From the NCBI RefSeq assembly GCF_020614395.1, contig NZ_CP085324.1, forward strand, positions 1,989,564-2,053,563: a stretch of DNA of 64,000 nt, in the 5' to 3' direction. A program made the position numbers and the translations under genes. Positions within the stretch are counted from its first letter, which is position 1. Each line of letters begins with the position of its first letter. Positions 1-8,363 of this stretch are shown piece by piece. The notes under the pieces were generated by a model, which was not told the DNA's origin, did not search any database, and saw only the letters and a list, made by a program, of their open reading frames with translations. Source of the stretch: Salarchaeum japonicum (GTDB lineage Archaea; Halobacteriota; Halobacteria; Halobacteriales; Halobacteriaceae).

Positions 1-544
1 TCGCGAGGAAGAAGTCCGCGAGGTCGTTGTCGCCCGTGAACAGCACGGCGTACTGCGCGACGATGGCGACGACGGACGCGATTCCCTGCCCGACGACCAT
101 CGTGACCACGTCGCGGTTCGCGATGTGCGCGAGTTCGTGCGCGAGCACGCCTTCGAGTTCGTCCTTCTCCAGGATCTGCATGAGTTCGCGGGAGACGACA
201 ACCGTTCCCGCGCCCTTCCGACCGACCGCGAACGCGTTCGGCACGCCCATGTTCGCGACCATCAGCCGGGGTTTCTTGATGTTCATCTCCTCGGAGAGGT
301 CTTCGACCATCCAGTGTACGTCCTGGTACTCCTGTTCGGGCATGTCTTCCGCGCCGACCGACCGGAGCGCGGCCCACTTCCCGATCTTGTACTGAACACC
401 GACGAGCAGAATGCTTCCCGCAATCGCTATCGGGAACACACCCTGTCCGAACAGGGCGACCGCGGCGAGGACGGCGACCCCGTAGAACGCGAACAGGATA
501 GCGCCGACAACGGCCATCCGCACTTTCAGACCGAAGTGTCTCAT
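1..544 (-). CDS. htpX: HtpX-like zinc metalloprotease (partial, 3' end missing)
   Basis: This is a membrane-embedded M48 protease of the HtpX family, which degrades misfolded membrane proteins. Only the first 181 residues are in the window; the gene runs off the left edge. Two hydrophobic segments (about residues 10-33 and 35-50) precede a cytoplasmic catalytic domain. The zinc motif HELAH is at residues 136-140 and is followed by NRD, as is typical of HtpX. A further hydrophobic stretch begins near residue 147. The start is the ATG at 542-544. The family is well defined by the motif and topology, so the call is firm although the C-terminal zinc ligand is not visible. Confidence 0.9.
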   Translation of the reverse strand, partial: MRHFGLKVRMAVVGAILFAFYGVAVLAAVALFGQGVFPIAIAGSILLVGVQYKIGKWAALRSVGAEDMPEQEYQDVHWMVEDLSEEMNIKKPRLMVANMGVPNAFAVGRKGAGTVVVSRELMQILEKDELEGVLAHELAHIANRDVVTMVVGQGIASVVAIVAQYAVLFTGDNDLADFFLA

Positions 545-582
545 GGGTCTGTCTTGGCCATAGGTGGCGATAAAGGCGGCGG

Positions 583-1326
583 TCAGGCGTCGTGTTCCGC
601 GCTGTTATCCTGTGGTTCGTACCCCAGAATCTCCTTCGCGCGCTCGATGGAGTAGTACTTCCGGTCGTTGTCCGAGATGCCGTAGACGATTTCGTAGTCG
701 TAGTCGGCTTCGAGGCAGCGTTCGAAGAGGTGCGCGCAGTCCCGGTAGGAGAGCCACATCGCCTGTCCGCGTTCGTAGTCGATGGGGGGGTGGCCCTTGG
801 TGAGGTTACCGATGCGGACGCAGACGACGGAGAGGTCGTGTTCGTCGTGGTAGTATCTCCCGAGGACTTCGCCGGCGGCCTTCGAGACGCCGTAGAGGTT
901 GCTGGGTCGGGGGAGTTCGGTGCCGTCGAGGCGGAAGTCGTCGCCCTCGCGGTAGAGGTCGGGCTTCCGGTCGGTCTCGTAGTGGCCGACGGCGTGGTTG
1001 GAGGACGCAAAGGCGAGTTTCTCGACGCCGGCATCGACGGCGGCCTCGTAGACGGTCTGGGTGCCGTCGATGTTGTTCTGGAGGACGGACTCCCAGGGGG
1101 CGTCCGGTCGGGGGTCGCCGGCGAGGTGGATGACCGCGCCGACGCCGTCCATGGCGTCGCGGACGGCGTTCTCGTCGGTGATGTCGGCGACGACGACCTC
1201 GTGGTCGGCGGCGTCCGCCGGGGGTTCGCGGTCGAGCAGTCGCCACTCGTAGTCGTCCTCGTTGCCGCCGAGGATGGCCTGGCCGACGCGCCCCGACGCG
1301 CCCGTGAGCAGTACCGGGTCGTCCAT
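583..1326 (-). CDS. azf: NAD-dependent glucose-6-phosphate dehydrogenase-like SDR (Azf type)
   Basis: This is an extended short-chain dehydrogenase with a Rossmann motif TGASGRVG near residue 8 and the catalytic pair YGVSK near residues 145-149. From memory the protein closely resembles Azf of Haloferax volcanii, the NAD-dependent glucose-6-phosphate dehydrogenase that starts the haloarchaeal oxidative pentose phosphate pathway, including the DRKYYS and GYEPQDNSAE stretches near the C terminus. The ATG at 1324-1326 is preferred to an in-frame GTG 12 bases upstream because the protein then begins MDDPVLL like the relatives I recall, with a purine-rich GGTGGAG before it. A uronate dehydrogenase is the main alternative. 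Confidence 0.8.
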   Translation of the reverse strand: MDDPVLLTGASGRVGQAILGGNEDDYEWRLLDREPPADAADHEVVVADITDENAVRDAMDGVGAVIHLAGDPRPDAPWESVLQNNIDGTQTVYEAAVDAGVEKLAFASSNHAVGHYETDRKPDLYREGDDFRLDGTELPRPSNLYGVSKAAGEVLGRYYHDEHDLSVVCVRIGNLTKGHPPIDYERGQAMWLSYRDCAHLFERCLEADYDYEIVYGISDNDRKYYSIERAKEILGYEPQDNSAEHDA

Positions 1327-1415
1327 TCGAGTAGACACTCCACCGGTACCGAAATCAATGGTGCGGTTCGCCGCGGAGGCGACACGGCTTACACCGCGGA
1401 GGCCCGACGAGGCGT

Positions 1416-1751
1416 ATGGCGAGCACTCCAGAGGAGGCGTGTTTCGAGGCGGGAATCAAGTTCGGCGCGCTCTACCACCAGTTCGCGGGGACGCCGGTGA
1501 GCCCCGAGAGCGCGCCGTCGCTGGAGCGCGCTATCGAGGAGTCCATCGAGAACCAGCCGTACTGCGAGCGCGTCTCGGTCACGATTCTCGACGACCGACT
1601 CGACACCAGTCACGGCTACACGGAACTGACGGGCGAGTACATGGAGGTCGAGCTGGTCGTCGCGTACGAGGGCGCGGAAGTGGTGGCGTCGATGGCGATG
1701 GAGGACGGCTACCCGCTGATGCGCCTCGATTCCGTCGAATCCCCGGCGTAG
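1416..1751 (+). CDS. mptD: Archaeal dihydroneopterin aldolase (MptD family)
   Basis: This 111-residue protein matches the archaeal MptD family, which cleaves 7,8-dihydroneopterin to 6-hydroxymethyl-dihydropterin in pterin (folate or methanopterin) biosynthesis. The visible signature is FEAGIKFGALYHQF followed by GTPVS near residues 9-28, then an LE.AIEESIENQPYC segment. Length agrees with the family. A CTTACA box about 27 bases before the ATG suggests a leaderless transcript. It is followed at 1783 by a separate haloarchaeal gene with its own TATA-like TTTTAAA. Function is inferred from family resemblance only. Confidence 0.78.
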   Translation: MASTPEEACFEAGIKFGALYHQFAGTPVSPESAPSLERAIEESIENQPYCERVSVTILDDRLDTSHGYTELTGEYMEVELVVAYEGAEVVASMAMEDGYPLMRLDSVESPA

Positions 1752-1782
1752 TTTTAAACCCCTCTCGGTCGAATCCCCGGGT

Positions 1783-2178
1783 ATGAGTGACATGGAGGAC
1801 GAGGAGCTGTTCGGCGAGGCGGCGGACGAGATTCGCGGCGACGTGGAAGAACACCTCGCGGCGGCGCGCGACGCCCTCCCCGACGCGGACGCCATCTGGA
1901 CGGTGGAGGCGGACAACACGCTCGGCGTGCTCAACGGCCTGCGCTCCGCGCTCGCCGCCGAGGAAGTCGAGGGGCACTTGCGGGACGCGAAGAAGTGGTT
2001 CACCATCGGGGAGCGCGCGGACGCCTTCGAGGACGCCGATGACTTGCGCGAGGAAATCGAGACCATCGAGGACGTGCTCGACGACCTCGAAGACGTCTCC
2101 GACACCGTCGGCGACCTCGCGTCCACGATTCCCGAACTCCGCGGAGAACTGGAGAGCCTCGAGGACGACGAGGAGTAG
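1783..2178 (+). CDS. Haloarchaeal acidic helical protein (DUF5790-like)
   Basis: This is a 131-residue, very acidic, probably all-helical protein of unknown function. I associate its pattern (an N-terminal EDEELFGEAA start and a central WTVEADNTLGVLNGL stretch followed by AKKWFTIGERADAF) with the haloarchaeal family DUF5790. There is no signal peptide, membrane segment or metal motif. The C-terminal third has heptad-like leucines and isoleucines and may form a coiled coil. A TTTTAAA box lies about 28 bases before the ATG. It converges with the creatininase-family gene, whose stop codon directly abuts its own. Confidence 0.75.
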   Translation: MSDMEDEELFGEAADEIRGDVEEHLAAARDALPDADAIWTVEADNTLGVLNGLRSALAAEEVEGHLRDAKKWFTIGERADAFEDADDLREEIETIEDVLDDLEDVSDTVGDLASTIPELRGELESLEDDEE

Positions 2179-2916
2179 TTACTTGTGCGGCGGCCGGGCG
2201 GTGTCCCGGTCGTCGAGTTCCGCGACGAGCCGGCAGAGCGCGTCGGTCGCGAGCGAGAGGAGTTCCTCGCCGCGTTCTTTCGTGCCTTCTGTGGGGTCGC
2301 CGACGACGCCGTTCTCGGAGAACTCGGCGGTGTCGTAGGCGAGATTGGTGTAGCTGGTCCAGTCGCCCCAGCCGTCGCTCGCGCCGTCCCGGGCGTCCGC
2401 GACGCGGTCTTCGCGCACGAGTCCGGGGTGGGTGTGGCGGAGGAACGCGGTTTCGAGCGGGCCGGCGTGCCCCATGTCGGAGCTGTGGTCGCCGACGGCG
2501 TCGAACCACGTGTAGGCGGCGGCGTACGCGTCCTCGTGGCGGGTGATGTCGGCGGCGACCTCGCGGAGGGCGTCGGTGTTGCCGCCGTGGCCGTTCACGA
2601 AGACGATGGTGCGCCAGTCGTGGTCGAGGACGGAGGTGGCGGCGTCCCGGACGTAGTCCCGGAAGGTGTCGGGGGAGACGTACATCGTCCCGGGAAACTG
2701 GCGGTGTTCCTCGCTGACGCCGACGGTGATGGTGGGAGCGACGGCGAGCGCGCCGTCGTAGGCGTCGTCCGCGGCGTTCGCGACTGTTTCCGCGGTGACG
2801 TGGTCGGTGCCGAGCGGGGCGTGCGGGCCGTGCTGTTCGGTGGAGCCGACGGGGACGAGGACGGCGTCGGGGTCGATGTCGGCGGCGTCCGGCCACGCTG
2901 CCTCGCTGAGTCGCAT
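2179..2916 (-). CDS. Creatininase family hydrolase (possible ArfB)
   Basis: The protein has 245 residues counted from the ATG at 2914-2916 (MRLSEAAWP). The creatininase fold is recognised from VPVGSTEQHGPHAPLGTDH near residues 22-40, whose E, H and D residues bind the metals, and from the later VNGHGGN motif. Archaeal members include ArfB, the formamide deformylase of flavin and F420 biosynthesis; with mptD and a riboflavin synthase gene in the same region that is a reasonable guess, but other creatininase-family amidases cannot be excluded. Longer upstream in-frame starts would run into the divergent small gene at 3011 and are rejected. Confidence 0.85.
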   Translation of the reverse strand: MRLSEAAWPDAADIDPDAVLVPVGSTEQHGPHAPLGTDHVTAETVANAADDAYDGALAVAPTITVGVSEEHRQFPGTMYVSPDTFRDYVRDAATSVLDHDWRTIVFVNGHGGNTDALREVAADITRHEDAYAAAYTWFDAVGDHSSDMGHAGPLETAFLRHTHPGLVREDRVADARDGASDGWGDWTSYTNLAYDTAEFSENGVVGDPTEGTKERGEELLSLATDALCRLVAELDDRDTARPPHK

Positions 2917-3010
2917 ACCCGGGGGGACGACGGAGAGCGTAATCGGCCTTTCCCTTCGTGCATCGGCCGACGGCATTAATATAGGCGAAAGAAAAGGATG
3001 GTGTACAGCT

Positions 3011-3169
3011 ATGCCGGAGTGCCAGAACTGCGAGTCGTTCGTGACGGACGCGTACGCCCGAGTGTTCACCCCGGACGGTGAGTCGGAGCCGCGCGTCTGC
3101 CCGAACTGCGAGGACAAGATTCGGGACGGTGCGCAAGTGAGAGAGGCCCGGTCGACGCGGCGAACGTAA
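3011..3169 (+). CDS. Small two-CxxC zinc protein (DUF7563-like)
   Basis: This is a 52-residue protein with two CxxC pairs (CQNC near residues 4-7 and CPNC near 31-34), so it probably binds one zinc in a zinc-ribbon-like knot. The sequence AYARVFTP between the knuckles and the REARSTRR tail fit a small haloarchaeal family I associate with DUF7563. Its role is unknown. A TAATATA box sits about 30 bases before the ATG, supporting a leaderless transcript of its own, divergent from the creatininase gene. Confidence 0.8.
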   Translation: MPECQNCESFVTDAYARVFTPDGESEPRVCPNCEDKIRDGAQVREARSTRRT

Positions 3170-3216
3170 CCGCGAAGTCACGCTATTTATAGGGTGTCGG
3201 TTCCTGTTGTGGTTCA

Positions 3217-5058
3217 ATGAGCGAGTCGGAGCCGGCAGTCACCAGGTTGTTCGGTGGGCCGGGTAGCGGGAAGACGACCGCACTGCTCGACCACGTCGAG
3301 GAAATCCTCGAAGACGACGACGTCGACGTTCGCGACATCCTCGTCGTCTCCTACACGCGCGCCGCGGCCGCCGAGGTTCGAGAACGGCTGGCGGAGCGGT
3401 TGGACGTGAACCCGCGTTCCCTCCAGGGGAACGTCTGCACGATGCACGCGAAGGCGTACGAACTCCTCGACCTCTCGCGGAGCGACGTGGTGGGGGAGTC
3501 CGCCAAGGAGGACTTCTGCGAGGACTACGGCCTGCCGTACGAGGACGAGTACTCCTCGGGGAGTCGGCGGACGGCGCGTTCGACGACGCTCGGGAACAAG
3601 GTCATCGCGACGAGCCAGTGGCTCCAGCGCACGAGCCGGGACGTGGCGGACTGGTACGACGTCCCGTTCCGCTGGAACGACGAGGAGGTTCGGCTGCCGC
3701 CGGACATCGACGAGAACGCACAGACGGGGAACAAGTACACGCCGACGTGGCCGTCGGACGACGACCGCTTCGACATCCCCGAGGCGATTCGGGCGTGGCG
3801 GGCGTACAAGGGCGAGGAGGGCCTGGTCGGGTTCGCGGACATGCTCGAACGCGTCGAACAGCGCTCCCTGGTTCCGAACGTGGACTACCTCGTCATCGAC
3901 GAGTTCCAGGACATCACGACGCTCCAGTACGACGTGTACGAGGAGTGGAAACCCCACATGGACGCCGTGCTCATCGCGGGCGACGACGACCAGGTCGTGT
4001 ACGCGTGGCAGGGCGCAGACCCCGACCTCCTCCTCGAAACCGAGGTGACGGACGACGTCATCCTCCCGAACTCCTACCGCCTCCCCTCGGAGGTCTTGAA
4101 GGTCGTCCAGCAGGAGGTCGGACACATCGAGAACCGCCAGGAGAAAGACCTCAAACCCCGGAAAGAGGGCGGGACGGTGGAGGCAGTGGAGAGCCCGTCG
4201 ATGCTGGACGTGGCGCGGAACGTCAAGCAGACCATCGCCGCGACGGAGGACGACACGGTGATGGTGCTGTTCCGGGCGCGCTACCAGTTGTTCGAATTCG
4301 TGGACGAGTTCATCGGGAACGGCATCCCGTTCAAGGCGCTGACCGACCAGCGGCTGTGGACCGACCGGCTCGCGGACTACGTGCACGCCGTGGAGAAAAT
4401 CGACGCGGGCGACCCCGTGACGGCGCTCGAAGCGCGGCGGGTCGCGGACATGCTGCAGGACTCGGCGTTCAGCACGAACGAGCGAAGCGACCTCCGGGAC
4501 GAAATCGAAGACCGCGAGGAGGCCGCGGACACCGACGACGCGACCGAAATCGAAATCGAGTCCGAGGTCATCCGGGAGTACGCGCCGTTCATGCCGTCGC
4601 CGGGCGCGGCCGCGGACATGCTGCGGAAGGTCACGCGCTACCAGCGCAAGTCCGTGGACGCGTACTTCGCGGGCGACTACCGCGGCATGGATCCCTCGCG
4701 GGTTCGCGTGGGGACGATTCACTCCGCGAAGGGTCGGGAGGCCGACCACGTGTTCCTCGGTACCGACCTGACGGAGAAGGTCGTCGAGCAGATGGCGGCG
4801 ACCGTGGACGAGTCGGAGATTCCGGCGGGCGTGGAGGAGTTCACGCGCCAGACCGACCCAGTTCCCCTCCTGACGGACAACGAGCGCCGCGTGTTCTACG
4901 TCGGGATGAGTCGCGCCCGCGAGCGCCTCGTCCTGATGCAGAACGTCATCAACGGCGCGCCGACGCTCCCCATCGACGTGCTGTTGTACGGGGAGCCGTC
5001 GGGCGACCCGCTCGCGGAGTCGCTCGGTGACGCCGAGGCCCCCATCCAGTTGAACTGA
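3217..5058 (+). CDS. UvrD/PcrA-like superfamily 1 DNA helicase
   Basis: This is a 613-residue ATP-dependent helicase of the UvrD/Rep class. Motifs appear in order: Walker A GGPGSGKT at residues 13-20; motif Ia-like VSYTRAAAAEVRERL; motif II VIDEFQD; motif III GDDDQVVYAWQGADP; motif IV SYRLPSEV; motif V GTIHSAKGREADHVFLG; and motif VI YVGMSRARERL. It is shorter than bacterial UvrD (about 720 aa). A TTTATA box is centred about 28 bases before the ATG. Its stop codon overlaps the start of the next gene by one base (TGATG), so the two are probably translated together. The most likely role is DNA repair or recombination. Confidence 0.9.
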   Translation: MSESEPAVTRLFGGPGSGKTTALLDHVEEILEDDDVDVRDILVVSYTRAAAAEVRERLAERLDVNPRSLQGNVCTMHAKAYELLDLSRSDVVGESAKEDFCEDYGLPYEDEYSSGSRRTARSTTLGNKVIATSQWLQRTSRDVADWYDVPFRWNDEEVRLPPDIDENAQTGNKYTPTWPSDDDRFDIPEAIRAWRAYKGEEGLVGFADMLERVEQRSLVPNVDYLVIDEFQDITTLQYDVYEEWKPHMDAVLIAGDDDQVVYAWQGADPDLLLETEVTDDVILPNSYRLPSEVLKVVQQEVGHIENRQEKDLKPRKEGGTVEAVESPSMLDVARNVKQTIAATEDDTVMVLFRARYQLFEFVDEFIGNGIPFKALTDQRLWTDRLADYVHAVEKIDAGDPVTALEARRVADMLQDSAFSTNERSDLRDEIEDREEAADTDDATEIEIESEVIREYAPFMPSPGAAADMLRKVTRYQRKSVDAYFAGDYRGMDPSRVRVGTIHSAKGREADHVFLGTDLTEKVVEQMAATVDESEIPAGVEEFTRQTDPVPLLTDNERRVFYVGMSRARERLVLMQNVINGAPTLPIDVLLYGEPSGDPLAESLGDAEAPIQLN

Positions 5059-6206
5059 TGGTCGCGCCGGAGACCACGTTCGCGTTTCTCTACGACGAAC
5101 TCGAAGCCCGGGACGCGACCGGGTTCGTGCACGTCGGCGGCCGCTTCGACGACACGCTCAGGTATCTCACGCGGTTTTCCGGCCCCGAGGAGCGGTACGC
5201 GTTCGTGTTCGTCGGCGGGGACGCCGTGCTCTGCGCACCTTCGGGGTTCGAGCGGCAGGCCAAGCGGGAGTTCGCGGGCGACTACGTCTACACGCCCGAC
5301 GACCTGCGCGCGGACACGCCGGGCGGGCGCGCGGTCGAGGTGCTGGAAGCGTACGACGCCGACGGAACGCTACTCGTCCCGCAGGCCGTGCCGCACGACG
5401 CCGCCGTCCGCCTCGAACGCGCCGGGTTCGCGCTCGAATCCACCGATGTCGTGGCGCGCGAGCGCGTCGTGAAAGACCCGGAGGAAATCGAGGCACTGCG
5501 GAAGGCGCAGGCCGCGGCGGCCGCGGGGATGCGGCGCGCGGAGACCGTGCTCGCCGCCGCGGACGCCCGGGGTGATGGCGACGCGCTCCGGTTCGAGGGC
5601 GAGCGGTTGACGACCACCAGCCTCCGCCGCGAGGTGGACGCGGCGCTCGTCCAGGAGGGCGCGACCCCCCGGGAGAACACCGTGGTCGCGGCGGGCGGCG
5701 CGTGCACCGACCGCCACTTCCGCGGGGACGTGCCGGTGCGGTCGGGCGAGACCGTCGTCGTGGACGTGTCGCCGCGCGGCCCGCACGGCTACCACGGCGC
5801 GCTGACGCGGACGTTCGTCGTGGACTCAGAGGGCGGCTGGGAGCGCCGCGCGTTCCTCGCGGTCGAGTCCGCCCAGCAGGCGGGGTTGGACGAACTCGCG
5901 GGCGGCGCGGACGCGAGTCTGGTGCACGAGGAGACGGCGGCGGAGATCGGCGCGTACGGCTTCCCCGCGGGCTACGGCGACACGGGGTTCACGCACGGCG
6001 CGGGCTACGGCGTCGGCGTGAGTCGGCGCGAGAACCCGCGGCTTCCGAGCGACGCGCGCCTCGAACCGGGGACGGTGCTCGCGGTGGAACCGGGCGTCTA
6101 CGACCCCGCGGAGGGCGGCGTCCGCCTCGGCGACCTCGTGGTCGTGACCGACGAGGGGTTCGAGTACCTCCGCGAGTACCCCCGCGAGTTCACGCCGCGC
6201 GCCTAG
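5058..6206 (+). CDS. M24 (prolidase/creatinase-fold) family protein
   Basis: This is a 382-residue protein with an N-terminal creatinase-like domain (about 1-150) and a C-terminal pita-bread domain. The first metal aspartate (VVVDVSPRG), the histidine (FTHGAGYGVG) and the EPG glutamate are present. However, the expected D before TRT is replaced (HGALTRTF), and the last glutamate of the usual RxED motif reads RLGD. Two of five canonical ligands therefore seem to be missing, so peptidase activity is doubtful; a metal-free creatinase-like activity or a binding role is possible. It is coupled to the upstream helicase by a one-base overlap. Confidence 0.8.
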   Translation: MVAPETTFAFLYDELEARDATGFVHVGGRFDDTLRYLTRFSGPEERYAFVFVGGDAVLCAPSGFERQAKREFAGDYVYTPDDLRADTPGGRAVEVLEAYDADGTLLVPQAVPHDAAVRLERAGFALESTDVVARERVVKDPEEIEALRKAQAAAAAGMRRAETVLAAADARGDGDALRFEGERLTTTSLRREVDAALVQEGATPRENTVVAAGGACTDRHFRGDVPVRSGETVVVDVSPRGPHGYHGALTRTFVVDSEGGWERRAFLAVESAQQAGLDELAGGADASLVHEETAAEIGAYGFPAGYGDTGFTHGAGYGVGVSRRENPRLPSDARLEPGTVLAVEPGVYDPAEGGVRLGDLVVVTDEGFEYLREYPREFTPRA

Positions 6207-6430
6207 GTCTCGTCGTCGTCCGCGACGGCCTCGGCGGCTTCTTCGGCGGCGCGCTCGGGGAGGTCGAAGAGCGTCGTGATGTAGCGTTCGGCGACGAGCA
6301 TCAGGAGGGCGATGGCGACGAACGCCCAGCCGGTCGTGTGGCCGGCGACGAGGCGGTTCACGCCGTAGAGGGCGACGGGGAGCGCGAACGCGAACGTCGC
6401 GGCGAACTTCACGGTGCCGATGATACCCAT
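6203..6430 (-). CDS. Small two-TM membrane protein (DUF7533-like)
   Basis: This 75-residue protein starts at the ATG at 6428-6430 (MGIIGTVKFAATFAFALP). It has two hydrophobic helices (about residues 5-25 and 34-50) followed by an amphipathic, acidic tail rich in Ala and Glu. Its function is unknown; I associate the pattern with a conserved haloarchaeal family (possibly DUF7533). It converges with the M24 gene, overlapping its stop codon by a few bases, and is divergent from riboflavin synthase. A longer in-frame extension to 6865 would lie antisense to ribE and is not believed. Confidence 0.7.
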   Translation of the reverse strand: MGIIGTVKFAATFAFALPVALYGVNRLVAGHTTGWAFVAIALLMLVAERYITTLFDLPERAAEEAAEAVADDDET

Positions 6431-6506
6431 TACCCGAGTGGGGGCGTTCGAGCGTCGTAAACCCCGCGTTCGCAACACACTTGAGTCGCATCCCAGTACT
6501 GGAAGT

Positions 6507-7097
6507 ATGTTCACGGGAATCGTCGAGGACACCGGCACGGTGGCGTCGGTGGAATCGACGGCCGACGGCCGACGGCTTCGCATCGAGACCGAGGAGTTAC
6601 GCGAGTTCGAGCACGGGCAGTCCATCAGCGTGAGCGGCGTCTGCCTCACCGTCGAAGACCACGGGGAGAACTGGTTTTCGGCGTTCACGGCGGCGGAGAC
6701 CCTGGAGAAGACGTACCTCGGGGAGCTCGACGCGGGGGACGCAGTGAACCTCGAACGCGCGCTCCCGGCGGACGGCCGGCTGGACGGCCACATCGTGCAG
6801 GGACACGTGGATACGGTCACGGAGGTCGTGGGCGTCGAGCAGGTCGGGGAGGACTGGACGTTCACGTTCGCGCTCCCGGCGGGCTACGCGCAGTACGTCG
6901 CGGAGAAGGGGTCGGTGGCGCTCGACGGCATCAGCCTCACCGTCGCGGACGTGGACGACGACGCCGGAACGTTCTCGGTGGCGGTGATTCCGACGACGTA
7001 CGAGCTGACGACGCTCTCCGAGAAGTCGGCGGGGAGTCCGGTGCACGTCGAGGTGGACGTGGTCGCGAAGTACGTCGAGCGCCTGGATTCGTACTAG
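6507..7097 (+). CDS. ribE: Riboflavin synthase, bacterial type (alpha subunit)
   Basis: This 196-residue enzyme converts two molecules of 6,7-dimethyl-8-ribityllumazine to riboflavin. It has the two tandem lumazine-binding barrels of the bacterial family: the N-terminal signature MFTGIVEDTG, the VSGVCLTV motif of repeat 1, and the GSVALDGISLTV motif of repeat 2, with QGHVD at the domain boundary. Many archaea use an unrelated archaeal-type synthase, so this bacterial-type gene fits the known acquisition of the pathway by haloarchaea. The start is the ATG at 6507; an upstream ATG at 6414 lies before the conserved N terminus and overlaps the divergent gene. Confidence 0.92.
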   Translation: MFTGIVEDTGTVASVESTADGRRLRIETEELREFEHGQSISVSGVCLTVEDHGENWFSAFTAAETLEKTYLGELDAGDAVNLERALPADGRLDGHIVQGHVDTVTEVVGVEQVGEDWTFTFALPAGYAQYVAEKGSVALDGISLTVADVDDDAGTFSVAVIPTTYELTTLSEKSAGSPVHVEVDVVAKYVERLDSY

Positions 7098-8113
7098 TCG
7101 AGTCTGCGGACGGCGCTCTTCAGGTCGGTGTCGCCCTCGTCGTAGCGCGCGGCGTCGGACTCCTCGTACGCGGCCTTGTAGCGTTTGAGTTTCCGGGCGA
7201 GCACGGAGAGGAAGAAGCCGTCGTAGAGGACGACGAACGCGAGGAAGACGAGGCCTTCGGGGACGCCGAGCGGCTGGTAGACGAGGTGGAGGTTGCTGAC
7301 GGCGGTGTTGTAGGTGGCGTGGATGAGCGCGGCGACGAGCAGGCCTTTCACGACGATCGGGCCCTTGTTCTCGGGGTTGAACTTCGCGAGGCCGAGGTAG
7401 TAGCCGGCGAACGCGGAGTAGATGACGTGTCCGGGGCCGGCGAACGTGCGGACGGCGGCTATCTGGAGGACGGCGGCGTCGGCGTTCACGCCGGTCGCCT
7501 GGAGGGTCTGGAGGACGTCGCGGCCGATGTAGATGGCGTTCTCGATGGTGGCGAACCCGAGGCCGGCGACCGCGCCGTACACCGCGCCGTCCACGACGGC
7601 GTCGAAGCGGTCGCTCCGGTAGGCGTAGAGGCGGACGGCGAGGAGTTTCACGGTCTCCTCGACGGGGCCGACGACGAGGTAGAAGACGACGACCATCCAC
7701 GTGATGCCGACGACGGCGAACGCGTCCTGGAAGAGCGTGTTGAGGACGGCGGCGAACCCGGCGAAGAGGAAGCCGAGGACGAAGGTGGCGGCGAGCAGGT
7801 GGAGGGGTTCGCCGGTGGTGGCGTCCGCGTGCCAGACGTAGGCGACGAGGGCGAGCGCGGGGAGGACGGAGAGGACGACGTACGCGGCGACGTAGGGGCG
7901 TTCGAGGAAGACGAACCCGAGGCTGGCGGCGAACAGCGCGGCGACGACGAGGAGGGCGAGGAGGACGACGGCGTAGCGACTGCTGGTGAGGAGGCCGTCG
8001 TAGACGGCGACCGCGGCCCGGTCGAGGGCGTTGCGAACCTCCCAGTCGGTCACGTCGTAGAGGTCGCGGTCGCCGGATGCGGCGCGCTGCACGGGGTCGC
8101 GTTTCTCCGGCAT
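7094..8113 (-). CDS. PrsW family intramembrane protease
   Basis: This 339-residue polytopic membrane protein begins at the ATG at 8111-8113 (MPEKRDPVQRA). About eight hydrophobic segments follow a short cytoplasmic N terminus. Conserved PrsW/CPBP-like motifs are visible: GPVEETVK (EExxK), FATIENAIY, GPGHVIYSAFAGYYLG and HATYNTA. In bacteria PrsW performs site-1 cleavage of the anti-sigma factor RsiW; the haloarchaeal substrate is unknown. The C-terminal cytoplasmic tail is charged. Its stop overlaps the 3' end of riboflavin synthase by four bases in convergent orientation. An upstream extension to 8257 has no matching conserved residues and is rejected. Confidence 0.85.
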   Translation of the reverse strand: MPEKRDPVQRAASGDRDLYDVTDWEVRNALDRAAVAVYDGLLTSSRYAVVLLALLVVAALFAASLGFVFLERPYVAAYVVLSVLPALALVAYVWHADATTGEPLHLLAATFVLGFLFAGFAAVLNTLFQDAFAVVGITWMVVVFYLVVGPVEETVKLLAVRLYAYRSDRFDAVVDGAVYGAVAGLGFATIENAIYIGRDVLQTLQATGVNADAAVLQIAAVRTFAGPGHVIYSAFAGYYLGLAKFNPENKGPIVVKGLLVAALIHATYNTAVSNLHLVYQPLGVPEGLVFLAFVVLYDGFFLSVLARKLKRYKAAYEESDAARYDEGDTDLKSAVRRLD

Positions 8114-8222
8114 GGTCGGAGCTACCGAAGCGGCCCACAAAACCGTTCCCGCCGAAATATAAGTATGCCATAATATGCCTAAAGGACACGGCTTATCTAC
8201 GGTGGTCGTGTCACGAGATGTC

Positions 8223-8333
8223 ATGGCATTCAGTGAGAGCCGCGGACTCCTGTACACGGAGCCGCCCGAGGAAGAGCGACGAACACCGACGACCGAGAGC
8301 GAGGGCGCGACGCCGGCACCCGCCGACGACTGA
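8223..8333 (+). CDS. Small hypothetical protein, 36 aa
   Basis: This short ORF begins MAFSESRGLLYTEPPEEE and ends in an acidic, disordered Thr/Ala/Pro-rich tail. I do not recognise it. Two things favour a real gene: a CTTATC box sits about 30 bases before the ATG, the spacing seen at neighbouring leaderless genes, and the next gene starts only 30 bases after its stop with another box in between. Codon use is GC3-rich like that of host genes. There is no motif, membrane segment or cysteine. Confidence 0.45.
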   Translation: MAFSESRGLLYTEPPEEERRTPTTESEGATPAPADD

Positions 8334-8363
8334 TTTTAGGGAGTGCGGTATCGAGATAGGGAC

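Noticed and set aside
592-1500. Long open frame opposite the azf gene
   Set aside because: It is a mirror of azf codon periodicity in G+C-rich DNA; the translation is Val/Gly/Asp-rich without any motif. The same applies to long frames opposite uvrA, tuf, fusA and the rpo genes.
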